Shown: positions 1 to 9,200 of the stretch, piece by piece
Position numbering within the stretch: the stretch's first letter is position 1
How the letters are laid out: every line of letters starts with the position of its first letter
NCBI GenBank assembly: GCA_900548585.1
Contig: URLI01000025.1
Location: 1 to 31,925, forward strand
DNA from: an uncultured Prevotella sp.
GTDB taxonomy: Bacteria > Bacteroidota > Bacteroidia > Bacteroidales > Bacteroidaceae
Direction of reading: 5' to 3'
Length of the DNA stretch: 31,925 bases
Notes under the pieces: model-generated
The model's database searches: none
Told to the model about the DNA's origin: nothing
What the model saw: the letters and a program-made list of their open reading frames with translations, nothing else
Position numbers and translations under genes: made by a program

Positions 1-3
1 AAG

Positions 4-55
4 TTCGGGCTTTGTGATATGTTAAAAGAGGGTGTGCCAATTTTGACACACCCCC
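4..55 (+). repeat. Left copy of a 52-bp terminal inverted repeat
   Basis: These 52 bases are the exact reverse complement of 31874-31925. Identity stops right after the C5 run at 51-55. The inner part (about 31-54) is an imperfect palindrome: GGGTGTG pairs with CACACCC, with one mismatch before a further CAA/TTG pairing, so it can form a hairpin. No coding sequence overlaps it. The likeliest reading is one copy of a dispersed intergenic hairpin repeat that also limited the assembly. Confidence 0.9.
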
Positions 56-125
56 ATTTGGGATAAACGCAGCAATTGGAAATGACTGGACGGCGAACGT
101 GCCTTGATGTGTTGACACCATATTA

Positions 126-148
126 GGCCTGTGGCGACAGGTCGTTTT
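126..148 (+). terminator. Possible intrinsic terminator upstream of the first operon
   Basis: GGCCTGT (126-132) pairs with ACAGGTC (137-143) around a GGCG loop; one pair is G-U. A short T4 run follows at 145-148. It could end a transcript entering from the left of the window. The T run is short and no gene to its left is visible, so the call is moderate. Confidence 0.4.
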
Positions 149-201
149 ATGTCGTTAAGCACGTCAAAATGTTAAATAACACAACTTTAATGTTCATTTT
201 T

Positions 202-232
202 TTGCATTTGTAAATAATATGTTATATATTTG
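202..232 (+). promoter_or_regulatory. Bacteroidetes-type promoter
   Basis: TTG at 202-204 (within a TTTTTTTG run) is followed after 20 nt by TATATTTG at 225-232. This fits the Bacteroidetes primary sigma factor consensus TTG-N(17-23)-TAnnTTTG. Transcription should begin near 237-240. No start codon follows closely; two hairpins and a terminator follow instead. Confidence 0.65.
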
Positions 233-237
233 CCACA

Positions 238-307
238 TCTTTATTTGCGATTTCGGGATTATCGAAATCATTTTCCGGGTTGGTGCGTCCTGCATCAACC
301 CTTTTTT
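238..307 (+). ncRNA. Candidate small RNA or attenuated leader of about 70 nt
   Basis: Just downstream of the promoter at 202-232 are two stable hairpins. The first is GATTTCG (249-255) with CGAAATC (263-269), a perfect 7-bp stem. The second is GGGTTGGTGC (277-286) with GCATCAACCC (292-301), a 10-bp stem with one G-U pair and a 5-nt loop, followed directly by T6 (302-307). The second is a textbook intrinsic terminator. A transcript starting near 238 would be about 70 nt, with no ATG ahead of the terminator. It is either a free-standing small RNA or a prematurely terminated leader of the operon starting at 469. No known RNA family was recognised. The 5' end is inferred from the promoter only. 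Confidence 0.5.
277..307 (+). terminator. Strong intrinsic terminator
   Basis: A 10-bp stem (277-286 with 292-301, one G-U pair) with loop GTCCT is followed at once by six T residues. It lies about 40 nt past the predicted start of transcription and about 150 nt before the first coding region. Confidence 0.75.
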
Positions 308-427
308 GTCTGTCATAATGTTTGACCGCCGTGTCTTTGTGTTCGCGGCGATTGTTCCTTTTCTCGTAATAATGATAACGAAAAACAAAAATATATTAAA
401 TAGTTTTCTCCTTAAACATATAATTGA

Positions 428-435
428 TAACTTTG
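428..435 (+). promoter_or_regulatory. Possible -7 box for the first operon
   Basis: TAACTTTG matches the Bacteroidetes -7 consensus TAnnTTTG. No TTG lies at the usual distance upstream, so the -33 element is missing or weak. It would place transcription start near 440, just before the ATG codons at 454 and 469, and would let the operon be transcribed independently of the terminated upstream RNA. Confidence 0.45.
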
Positions 436-468
436 CAAATATTAATTAATTTCATGCGTCATAGTTTT

Positions 469-1185
469 ATGAGATATGCTATTATTGCGGCAGGCGAAGG
501 CTCGAGGCTTGCAAGCGAGGGCGTGACAGACCCCAAGCCATTGGTAAGCGTCGGTGGCGAGCGGCTCATAGACAGGCTGCTGCGCATATTCACGGACAAC
601 GGTGCCGAGGAGATTGCCGTTATTTGCAATGGCAGGGATCATGCGGTTGAACGGCATCTTGACGAGATACGCGGCAATGGGCTCGCCGGGCGGCGCGTGC
701 CTTTGAAATATATTGTGAAATCAACTCCCAGCAGTCTTCACAGTTTCAATGAACTTTGCACTCTGCTCAATGACGGGAAATTCATATTGACAACGGTAGA
801 TACCATTTTCCGTGAAGACGAGTTCGCACGGTTCGTATCTTACTTTAAGGACAGTGACAGCGATGGCTGTTTCCCCGTCACGGGCTACGTTGATGACGAA
901 AAGCCGCTTTATGTCGCCGTTGACGGCTCGATGCGCATTACCGGGTTTCATGACGAGCGCGGCGACTGCCGGTATGTCAGTGCCGGAATCTACGGACTTG
1001 GGACAAAGGCCAAGGATGTGGCACGGCGTTGCATAGGGCAGGGTGTTAGCCGTATGCGCAATTTCCAGCGCGCGCTTGTCGGCGAGGGCCTAAATATAAA
1101 GGCATGTGCCTTTACCAAAGTGCTCGACATAGACCACGCCGGGGACATAAGGAAGGCAGAGGAGTTCCTGCGTGGAAACAGTTGA
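469..1185 (+). CDS. Nucleotidyltransferase (NTP_transferase / MobA-like fold)
   Basis: This 238-residue protein should transfer a nucleotidyl group to a sugar- or alcohol-phosphate. The N-terminus has the nucleotide-binding loop AAGEGSRL followed by DPKPLVSVGG, as in sugar-1-phosphate nucleotidyltransferases. A central TTVD carries the likely metal-binding Asp. Nothing beyond the catalytic domain is present. The start at 469 places the fold directly at the N-terminus; an ATG at 454 would add five residues. It is first in a compact operon with an ATP-grasp-like protein, a CDP-alcohol phosphotransferase and a HAD-like protein. A CTP:phospho-alcohol cytidylyltransferase role is therefore attractive, but this is inferred from context and the substrate is unknown. 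It resembles the protein at 21556-22299 in its core motifs. Confidence 0.85.
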   Translation: MRYAIIAAGEGSRLASEGVTDPKPLVSVGGERLIDRLLRIFTDNGAEEIAVICNGRDHAVERHLDEIRGNGLAGRRVPLKYIVKSTPSSLHSFNELCTLLNDGKFILTTVDTIFREDEFARFVSYFKDSDSDGCFPVTGYVDDEKPLYVAVDGSMRITGFHDERGDCRYVSAGIYGLGTKAKDVARRCIGQGVSRMRNFQRALVGEGLNIKACAFTKVLDIDHAGDIRKAEEFLRGNS

Positions 1186-1186
1186 C

Positions 1187-1996
1187 ATGAGGGTACTGAT
1201 GATATACCGGGCGGAGAGGTATTCGCCGAACAGCGTCGTAAAGGACAAGCAAATACTCGATGCCGTGGGCCATGAGTTGCGGGAATGTGGGGCGGAAGTT
1301 CTCTTCATGTGTGAAGAGTCGCTCACGGATTACGCTGATGCAGACGTGATATTCTCTATGGGGCGTTGCCCTGACACCATAGAGTGGCTTGCCAGGAAGG
1401 AGGAAGAAGGCGTGAGGGTGATAAACAGCAGTCGCGGTATGCGCAGCTCGAGACGCTCGTTTGTCGATAGGATGATGCGTGAGAATGCTATTCCTGCCGC
1501 GCCTCAGGATGGAAACTGCGGATATTGGCTCAAGCGTGGTGACGGCGCCGCCCAACAGAAAGAGGATGTGGTGTTTGCCGTGGATGAGGCAGAGCGTGAC
1601 CGCCGCCTTGAGGATTTCATGTCAAGAGGCATCAGGGACGTGGTGACCACGGCGCATGTTCGGGGCGATCTGGTGAAGTTCTACGGAGTTGCAGGCACGC
1701 CATTCTTCCGTTGTTACTATCCAACGGACGATGGCGGCAGCAAGTTCGGCGACGAGCGCCGCAACGGAAAGGCCATGCACTATGATTTCAGCCGCAGACT
1801 GTTGATGGAAAACGCCACACGTCTTGCTGGCCTGCTGGGACTTGAGGTGTATGGCGGAGACTGCATAGTGCGTCAGGACGGCACATTCGCCATAATCGAC
1901 TTCAACGACTGGCCAAGTTTCTCACGATGCCGCAACGATGCCGCAAAGGCCATCGCATCGCTTGCCTGTGCCGGGACAAAGGAGTCGCATTTGTAA
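1187..1996 (+). CDS. ATP-grasp-like protein of unknown substrate
   Basis: This 269-residue protein has an N-terminal part reading like the pre-ATP-grasp domain (MIYRAERYSPN... to about residue 90). It ends with the pattern LGLEVYGGDCIV...IDFNDWPSF (Asp238, Asn240, Asp241). That resembles the metal-binding end of ATP-grasp ligases, where an acidic residue and Asn sit on adjacent strands. VKFYGV near the middle fits a core strand. Family members join a carboxylate to an amine, thiol or similar group via an acyl-phosphate; the substrate here is unknown. A GTG at 1172 overlapping the previous gene is possible, but ATG 1187 starts 1 nt after the upstream stop. Close spacing on both sides says it works with its neighbours. 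Confidence 0.7.
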   Translation: MRVLMIYRAERYSPNSVVKDKQILDAVGHELRECGAEVLFMCEESLTDYADADVIFSMGRCPDTIEWLARKEEEGVRVINSSRGMRSSRRSFVDRMMRENAIPAAPQDGNCGYWLKRGDGAAQQKEDVVFAVDEAERDRRLEDFMSRGIRDVVTTAHVRGDLVKFYGVAGTPFFRCYYPTDDGGSKFGDERRNGKAMHYDFSRRLLMENATRLAGLLGLEVYGGDCIVRQDGTFAIIDFNDWPSFSRCRNDAAKAIASLACAGTKESHL

Positions 1997-2013
1997 CAGA
2001 AAATCATTTTTCG

Positions 2014-2946
2014 ATGGGAAAATCATTCAACGAGATGCTGCGGGCATCATTCAAGAGCAAGGATACAGAAGAGTGGATAGACATTTATTTCACCCGCCCC
2101 ATAGGGCTGGTGTTTGCTATTTTCTGGAACAAGCTGGGCATACACCCCAACGTTATAACCATACTGTCGATATTTCTCGGCATCGGCGCCGGCGTGATGT
2201 TCGTACACACCGACCTGCAGCACAATGTCATCGGTGTGCTGCTGCTTATGTTTGCCAACTTCTGTGACAGCACCGACGGGCAGATGGCGCGGCTCACCGG
2301 CAAGAAAACCCTTGTGGGGAGAGTCCTCGATGGCTTTTCTGGCGACATCTGGTTCTTTGCAATATATTCCGCTATATGCCTTCGCCTTTACAACCAGTAC
2401 ATCCCCGGGACCGACATGAAGTGGCATATATGGATATGGCTGCTTGCGCTGGTTGCCGGTGTGATGTGCCATTCGCCGCAGAGCTCGCTCGCCGATTACT
2501 ACCGCCAGATACACCTTTTGTTCATAAAGGGAAAGGAGGGCAGCGAGCTCGACAACTACCGGGAGCAGCGCGCAATGTATGAGCAACAGCCGAAGACCAG
2601 GATACTTGCACGGCTTTTCTACTACAACTATGCCAACTATTGCAAGAGCCAGGAGAAACGCACACCGAATTTCCAGAAGATGATGGCTGCCGTAAAGGAG
2701 AGGTACGGAGATGTTGATGGGATGCCTGCGGAACTAAAGGAAATGTTCGTGAGCGGCAGCCGCCCACTTATGAAGCACGCAAACATCCTCACTTTCAACG
2801 TCCGGGCGATAACGCTGTATGCCACATGCCTGCTGGGCTGCCCGTGGGTCTATCTGCTTGTGGAAATCATAGTGCTTAACATATTGTATATTCACATGCA
2901 CAAGAGGCATGAGGCACTGTGTGCCAACATTACGGAAAAACTATGA
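2014..2946 (+). CDS. CDP-alcohol phosphatidyltransferase family membrane enzyme
   Basis: This 310-residue polytopic membrane protein carries the family signature: Asp85, Asp88-Gly, then AR, Gly and Asp106 (CDSTDGQMAR...GRVLD). The family moves a phospho-alcohol from a CDP-alcohol to an acceptor at the membrane, as in phosphatidylinositol or phosphatidylglycerol phosphate synthesis. The last catalytic Asp is normally D-x3-D. Here the residues are D106 and D111 (DGFSGD), one residue further apart. The C-terminus has another hydrophobic region. ATG 2014 is preferred because upstream codons run into the previous gene. The stop overlaps the next start as ATGA, implying translational coupling. Donor and acceptor cannot be read from the sequence. 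Confidence 0.88.
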   Translation: MGKSFNEMLRASFKSKDTEEWIDIYFTRPIGLVFAIFWNKLGIHPNVITILSIFLGIGAGVMFVHTDLQHNVIGVLLLMFANFCDSTDGQMARLTGKKTLVGRVLDGFSGDIWFFAIYSAICLRLYNQYIPGTDMKWHIWIWLLALVAGVMCHSPQSSLADYYRQIHLLFIKGKEGSELDNYREQRAMYEQQPKTRILARLFYYNYANYCKSQEKRTPNFQKMMAAVKERYGDVDGMPAELKEMFVSGSRPLMKHANILTFNVRAITLYATCLLGCPWVYLLVEIIVLNILYIHMHKRHEALCANITEKL

Positions 2947-3641
2947 CCAAAGGATATATATTCGACTATGGAGGCACCATAGACACACGCGGCGACCACT
3001 GGGGGCGGGTGTTGTGGAAATGTTACGAGCGGTGCGGGATGCCCGTCACCGAACAGCAGTTCCGCGAGGCATACGTACATGCGGAGCGGGTGCTGGGACG
3101 AAACCCGATTGTGAAACCCTCGTTCACGTTCCTCAAGACACTCGGCACGAAGCTGCGAATTGAGATGGAATATCTTATGACGGAAGGTTATTGGGACGTT
3201 TCTGAGGAAGGCTATGCAATGAAACATTCCGAAATCCTCAAAATGGTCTATGGCGAAACGTGCGGCATAGTGGCGGAAAACAGGAGTGTGCTGAAAGAGT
3301 TGGGACGGGAGCATCCATTGGTGCTGGTGAGCAATTTCTATGGTAACATGCCCACCGTGTTAGGAGAGTTCGGGCTTGACGGCCTGTTCGTATCTGTCAT
3401 TGAGAGTGCTGTGGTGGGCATACGCAAGCCAGACCCCCGCATATTCGCGCTCGGCGTTGAGGCGTTGCAACTGCCCGCCAGAGATGTAACCGTCGTTGGC
3501 GACAGTTACTACAAGGACATACTGCCGGCACGCAGCCTGGGTTGCCGCACGGTTTGGATAAAGGGACTGGGATGGACCGATGAGGAATATGACTTGACGG
3601 TGCCGGACAAGGTGATCAGCAGACTTGATGAGTTATTGTAA
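2943..3641 (+). CDS. HAD-like protein with altered motif I
   Basis: This 232-residue protein belongs to the haloacid dehalogenase superfamily, subfamily I by its helical cap after motif I. Motif II is LVLVSNF, motif III has Lys162 (IRKPDPRIF) and motif IV is VVGDSYYKD (Asp187, Asp192). Motif I reads FDYGGTID: Asp8, the nucleophile, is present, but the second Asp of DxDxT is Gly10. In HAD phosphatases that Asp is the general acid/base, so this may be a slow phosphatase, a different hydrolase, or a binding protein. Its ATG overlaps the stop of the CDP-alcohol transferase by 4 nt, which ties it to that reaction, perhaps as the phosphatase of a phosphorylated lipid product. That role is inference. 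Confidence 0.85.
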   Translation: MTKGYIFDYGGTIDTRGDHWGRVLWKCYERCGMPVTEQQFREAYVHAERVLGRNPIVKPSFTFLKTLGTKLRIEMEYLMTEGYWDVSEEGYAMKHSEILKMVYGETCGIVAENRSVLKELGREHPLVLVSNFYGNMPTVLGEFGLDGLFVSVIESAVVGIRKPDPRIFALGVEALQLPARDVTVVGDSYYKDILPARSLGCRTVWIKGLGWTDEEYDLTVPDKVISRLDELL

Positions 3642-3664
3642 AAAACAGGACAACGTTCGTAGAA

Positions 3665-6247
3665 ATGAGGAAAGCAATAATATGCATATTTATGATGCTT
3701 GTGGCGATAGCGTCGCAGGCACAGAACATATCGGGCAGGATAGTTGATGCGTCAACCGGCGACAGCATACCATACGCCAGTGCGATATACAAAGGTCACA
3801 GCATCATGGTGTCAAGTGATGCCAGCGGACGTTTCAGCATAGCAAGGTGCAACGGGCTGACGCTGACGTTCAGTGCGCTGGGCTACAAGCCGAGGAAGAT
3901 GGCAATAAACAAAAACACCGTCGGCAATCTTGTCATAAAACTGGAGCCGTCCGGAGCGCATGCACTCGAGGGTGTTACGGTGAAGGCAAAGCGCAAGAGG
4001 TATTCGCGGAAAAACAACCCGGCGGTGGAACTGATGAAGAGGGTAGTGGAGGCAAAGAAACGGACAGACCTGGCCAACCACGACTATTACCAGTATAACA
4101 AATACCAGAAGATAACACTCGCCTTCAATGACCTCAAGCCTGCCGAACTGGAAAGCGAGTATTTCCAAAAGAGAAAATGGCTGCTCAACCAGGTGGAACC
4201 AAGTCCATACACGGGGAAACTTATACTGCCGATAAGCGTTGACGAGACGGTTACGAAGAGGATTTACCGCAAGTCACCACGCTCTGAGAAAGACATAATA
4301 GAGGGGCAGAACTCCAGCGGGATAAACGACCTGATAGAGACGGGAGACATTCTTAACACTGTGCTGAAGGACGTGTTCGCGGACGTTGACATCTACGACG
4401 ACCAGGTCAGGCTGCTGCAATATCCGTTCACGTCGCCTATAGGAAAGAATGCCGTTGCATTCTACAGGTATTACATAGAGGACACGGTGTATGTGGAAAA
4501 CGACAAGTGCTATCACCTGCAGTTCCTGCCCAACAACCAGCAGGACTTCGGTTTCCGTGGAGAACTTTACATCGTTGCCGATTCCACGCTGCATGTGAAG
4601 AAGTGCAACCTCTCGATACCAAAGAAAAGCGACGTTAACTTCGTTGACAATCTTCAGATTGTCCAGGAATACAGCAAACTGCCTAACGGCGAGTGGGTGT
4701 TGTCGGTTGACGACATGTTCGTGGAACTGTCACTCACGAAATTTCTTTCAAAGGCGGTTGTGATGCGGACGACACGGCTCAGTGACTATGCCTTCGACGA
4801 GATACCCAAGAGGCTGTTCAAAGGGAAGGGAAAGGTTCGGCATGAGGCCGATGCAAGGATGCGCGACAATGATTTCTGGGAACATTACCGCTCGGTTGAA
4901 CTTACAAGGAGCGAGGATGCGATGGGTGATTTCGTCAAGGGGCTGGAAAGCATAAAGGGCTTCAAGTTTGTCATTTTCGGGGCAAAGGCGTTGATAGAGA
5001 ACTTTGTTGAGACGGGCGGCGTGAAACAGCCGAGCAAGGTTGACATAGGCCCGGTGAACACCATGATAACGAAGAATTTCGTTGACGGGCTGCGCACGAG
5101 GGTAAGTGGGCAGACCACGGCAAACCTGTCAAAGCATTGGTTCGCATCGGCCTATTATGCACACGGGTGGGGGAGCAAGAAGAATTATTACAAGGGTGAG
5201 CTGACATACAGTTTCAACAAGAAGGAGTATCTGCCGAGGGAATTTCCCAAGAGGACGCTCACTTTCTCAAGCACATACGATGTCTGCTCGCCGAGCGACA
5301 AGTTCCTGCACACCGACAAGGATAATGTTTTCACTGCATTCAAGTGGGCAAAAGTTGACAAGATGATGTTCTACAACAGGCAACAACTCGCTTTCGACTA
5401 CGAGATAGAGGGTGGCCTGAAGTTCAGCGCCGCATTGAAGGCCGAGGAGAACGAGGCCACAGCCAACTTGTTCTTCACACCGATGAACCTTGCGGAGCGA
5501 CTCCCCGACCCGAACGAGACTGAGGCCTTCCACGGTCATGGCAAGATACGAACCACGGAACTGATGTTCGGCATAAGGTTCGCCCCGGGCGAAACATACA
5601 TCAACACAAAGCAGCGCCGGGTGCCTGTAAACCTTGACGCGCCGGTGTTCACGCTGTCGCACACATGGGGGATGAAAGGCTTCCTCGGCGGGGATTATGC
5701 GTATAACTTCTCCGAAGCATCGATTTACAAACGCTTCTGGTTGAACAGCTGGGGCAAGGTTGATCTGAATGTGAAGTGTGGGGCGCAATGGGGCAAAGTG
5801 CCTTTCCCACTGCTCATAGCGCCGGCTGCCAATCTTTCGTATATAGTCGAGGACGAGACTTTCTGCCTTATAAACAACATGGAGTTCCTCAATGACCGCT
5901 ACGCGTCGCTTTACGTGTCGTGGGACATGAACGGAAAACTGTTCAACCGCATACCGCTGTTCAACAAACTGAAGTGGAGGGAGTACCTCGGTGTGAACTG
6001 CCTGTGGGGAGCGTTGACAGACAAGAACAACCCACTGCTCGCGGGAAATGCCGGAGACCCAGGGCTGATGTATCTGCCCGATGGCGTGTCAGTAATGGAC
6101 AGGAACAGGCCGTATGTGGAGGTAGTGGTGGGAATACACAACATATTCAAACTGCTGCACATTGAATATGTGCGCAGGCTAACCTACCTGGACCTTCCCA
6201 CGGCGCACAAGCAAGGCATAAGGTTCATGCTGCGGATGACGTTCTGA
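3665..6247 (+). CDS. DUF5686 outer-membrane protein with carboxypeptidase-like regulatory domain
   Basis: This 860-residue protein begins with a signal peptide ending about SQAQ (residues 17-20). A CarboxypepD_reg-like beta-sandwich follows at roughly residues 21-100 (ISGRIVDASTGDSIPYAS...), as in TonB-dependent receptors. The rest matches the DUF5686 family known in Bacteroidetes: long, with many amphipathic strands, and ending in Phe (LRMTF) as expected for an outer-membrane beta-barrel. There is no TonB plug domain. The role is unknown; a transport or assembly function at the outer membrane is likely. It starts 23 nt after the HAD gene and so probably shares its transcript. It could export or handle the operon's product, but that is a guess. 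Confidence 0.85.
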   Translation: MRKAIICIFMMLVAIASQAQNISGRIVDASTGDSIPYASAIYKGHSIMVSSDASGRFSIARCNGLTLTFSALGYKPRKMAINKNTVGNLVIKLEPSGAHALEGVTVKAKRKRYSRKNNPAVELMKRVVEAKKRTDLANHDYYQYNKYQKITLAFNDLKPAELESEYFQKRKWLLNQVEPSPYTGKLILPISVDETVTKRIYRKSPRSEKDIIEGQNSSGINDLIETGDILNTVLKDVFADVDIYDDQVRLLQYPFTSPIGKNAVAFYRYYIEDTVYVENDKCYHLQFLPNNQQDFGFRGELYIVADSTLHVKKCNLSIPKKSDVNFVDNLQIVQEYSKLPNGEWVLSVDDMFVELSLTKFLSKAVVMRTTRLSDYAFDEIPKRLFKGKGKVRHEADARMRDNDFWEHYRSVELTRSEDAMGDFVKGLESIKGFKFVIFGAKALIENFVETGGVKQPSKVDIGPVNTMITKNFVDGLRTRVSGQTTANLSKHWFASAYYAHGWGSKKNYYKGELTYSFNKKEYLPREFPKRTLTFSSTYDVCSPSDKFLHTDKDNVFTAFKWAKVDKMMFYNRQQLAFDYEIEGGLKFSAALKAEENEATANLFFTPMNLAERLPDPNETEAFHGHGKIRTTELMFGIRFAPGETYINTKQRRVPVNLDAPVFTLSHTWGMKGFLGGDYAYNFSEASIYKRFWLNSWGKVDLNVKCGAQWGKVPFPLLIAPAANLSYIVEDETFCLINNMEFLNDRYASLYVSWDMNGKLFNRIPLFNKLKWREYLGVNCLWGALTDKNNPLLAGNAGDPGLMYLPDGVSVMDRNRPYVEVVVGIHNIFKLLHIEYVRRLTYLDLPTAHKQGIRFMLRMTF

Positions 6248-6277
6248 CATGGTGCATGTTCCTGGAGTGGCATCTCG

Positions 6278-9200
6278 TCACTTCTTCTTGCCTTTCTTCC
6301 TCTTTATTCCGAAGAGGTCGGGCAGGGTGTTGAAGTCTTTCTGCAACACTATTCCCACGCCCTGTGTGGTGAGGCTGTTGCGCGTGAAGTATCGGTCGTT
6401 GGTCTGGTTGTATATGCGCACCGCGATGTTCCCGTTTGGAACGAGCAGATAGTGTATGTCGAAATCGCCGATGAACGATGTTGTCGCGTTCTCGTTGTCG
6501 CGGTAGCCGAACTGTCCGTTTATGAGCAGCCGGTTGTTGAGCAGCCGTCCGGATAGTATTCCCTCATACTCTGCGTTGTTGAATCCCTCGTCACCGGTGC
6601 TTATGTTAGCGCCGAAGTTCCAGTTTGAATTGTTTATGACGTTGCTCAGCACCGAGTTTATCTGCTGGGTTATCGTTCCGCTGAGCAGGCTCTGCATGGC
6701 GAGTGATGTCTGGCTCTGCTGGCTTTCCAGCGATGCCGTGTTTGCCTGTGCGTAGAATCTCCCGATTGAGAGCAGGTAGATGACTTGCTGGTTGAGTTCC
6801 TCCTCGCTGTTTATGATCGACCGCACCATTTGTTTAGCGTCTTCGTTAACTGTCGGCATGTCGAAGTCGAAATCTATGCGTGGGGAATTCGGAGTTCCTG
6901 TTATGTTCATTATGCAATCCACGCGCACGTTGTTGTTTGCGAAGCTGCGGCCTATGTGCAGGTCGGAAAGCGGCACCCCGTTCACCGTGTACTTTGCTTT
7001 CAGTTTTATGTCGGCATTGTACGGGTCGCCTCCGAAGGCTATTGATCCGCCGCTCTTGAAAGTGAAGTCTTTCTTTATCACGTTCTGTATTGTCAGTCCG
7101 TAAGTCCCGTGGCTTATCTCATAGTTACCGTACATCGTGAAGCCTCCCTTGTTGTGGTATATTGCCCGCAGGTTTCCGTTGCCGTACAATGTAATCATGT
7201 CGCCGGTGTTCTTGTCCATAAGTATTTTCAGCGCAGCGTCGTCTGTTGCGTTTATGCGGAAGTTCATTTTCAGATCCGACCTGAATTTGTTGTTGTCTTT
7301 ATTCTCGTCATTCTCTTCAGCCTCTTCGTCCTGCCTGCCGGAATTTTTTCCCGTCCATTCTATGAAATCCGTGTCGGATATTGTTTCCGGTGCGGCAGCG
7401 TTGTATTCGAAGAACGTCCCTCGTTGTGGTGTTATGTCAATGTCGAAGATGGTTTCCCCGCTTTTCCCTTTTATGTCGCATGTCCCGGTGGCATATACTG
7501 TGCCGAAGAATGTGCTCTCGCCGAAGTCGTGGAAGTCGTAGGACAGCATGTTGTCGGCCTTTATGCCAAAGTCGTATGTCCAGTTTGTCAGGTGCTGATG
7601 CCGCACCTTTCCGTTTAGTTCCGCAGTGTTGCCGTCGCGGTCGGCGAGGGTGTCGTTTTCAAATATGATAATGTCCGGCCGCATCGTTATGTTGAAGTTG
7701 CGCATGGTGTATACCGTGTTCAGCGCGGGAATTCTCGCCTCGCCGTCAACGGTAGCGTGCCCCTCCATGTTTATGTTTTTCAGTGGGCCGAAGATATGTA
7801 TGTCGCCGTTTACCGCAGCCTTCACGTCGTCGAGGAAACTGCCGCACGGCCCCTCGATGAACTCTGCGCTCGTGCCGTCGGCCTTGATTCTGATGTCAAT
7901 TTCATTCCTTGCCGGCGATACAAAGCCGCTTATCATGGTTCGTCGCAGCGGACCGTCGTTTGCAAGCGCGTTTATGTTAATCTGCCTGGCGTTTTTGTCA
8001 TAGTCAACGAATGCGTGGAGTGTTCCCATGTGTCCCGTCTCGAAAGTGAAATCCCGGACACTGATGTCCCCGTGCAGTTCCGGTTGCCCGAAGAGCGATG
8101 ACAACTCAGCCCTGCCCGAGGCCTGTCCGTCGAAATCCACGGAGTGGAAGTTCAGCAAGTCAAGCACGTATTTCACGTTCACGTCTTGCAGGTTTACTAT
8201 TATTGAGTCACTATTCGAGCGTGTTGCTGTCCCGTTGATATTGATGTGCTGGTTGCCGTGGCTTACCAAGAAGTTGTTCACGGCGAGCCTGTTTTCTGAA
8301 TACCTTATGTTGGAAGGCGTTATTTTCCACACGGTGTCACCTATAATGATGTCGGAATGCAGTACGTCAATGTCTGCCGTAGCCTTCCCGTTCTCGTTTT
8401 CTGTAAAGGTGGCATCTGTGTTCAGGCTTCCCGAAAAGCGTTGTCCGCCGTTGTTGTCCCATACTATCGACGACATCATGCGGTCGTTGATTGCCGATGA
8501 AGTGAATCCGAGTGCCATTGTGTGGCCGTTTGCCATAATCTTGTCCACAGATAATTTCGTCTTTAGAGCCTTTCCTATCGATGTTGATATGCTCATACAG
8601 ACATTCTTGTACGGACTCTCATTGTATATTATGTCTTTGGCTGTCAATGTTATGTCGGCACGGTCTTCATCTTGGTTTATGCTTCCGTCTATCACAATCG
8701 GTCTTATTGTCGTGATTGGCATGTCCATGAATTTCCGCAATATGGAGGCGTCGGAAATCTCTGCGTCTATGGTGAAGCGGTCGTTGCTCCTTGTCTTGGT
8801 CTTGGGCAGCCATGGCATTGACGGCAGTCTTGTTGCGACGATCTTTGTTATGGTGTATGGCAGAGAAGACACTTTGTATTGCCCGTCCAGTGATACATGT
8901 CCGAAGTCTCCAGAAAGTCTCAGGTGTCTGTCTGTCGGTCTTCCGCCGCATGACAAGGTCAAATTGTTTATTTTGTATACGCTGTCATTGTTGTCATACA
9001 TCCTGAAGTCTTCAACGCATAGTTTTCCCACAGCATCGTCCAGTGACTTCCCGTGGAAGTCACCTGTCAGTCTGCCGCTGAAATTTGTCCCTTTCCATTT
9101 TCCTGTAAGTCCAAGTGCATTAGGGTTTATGTTTTTCACGTTTAACGAAAGTCCCTCAATTTGTTCGCGTGACAGCCTTCCCTCGGCATTAAAGGATGCG

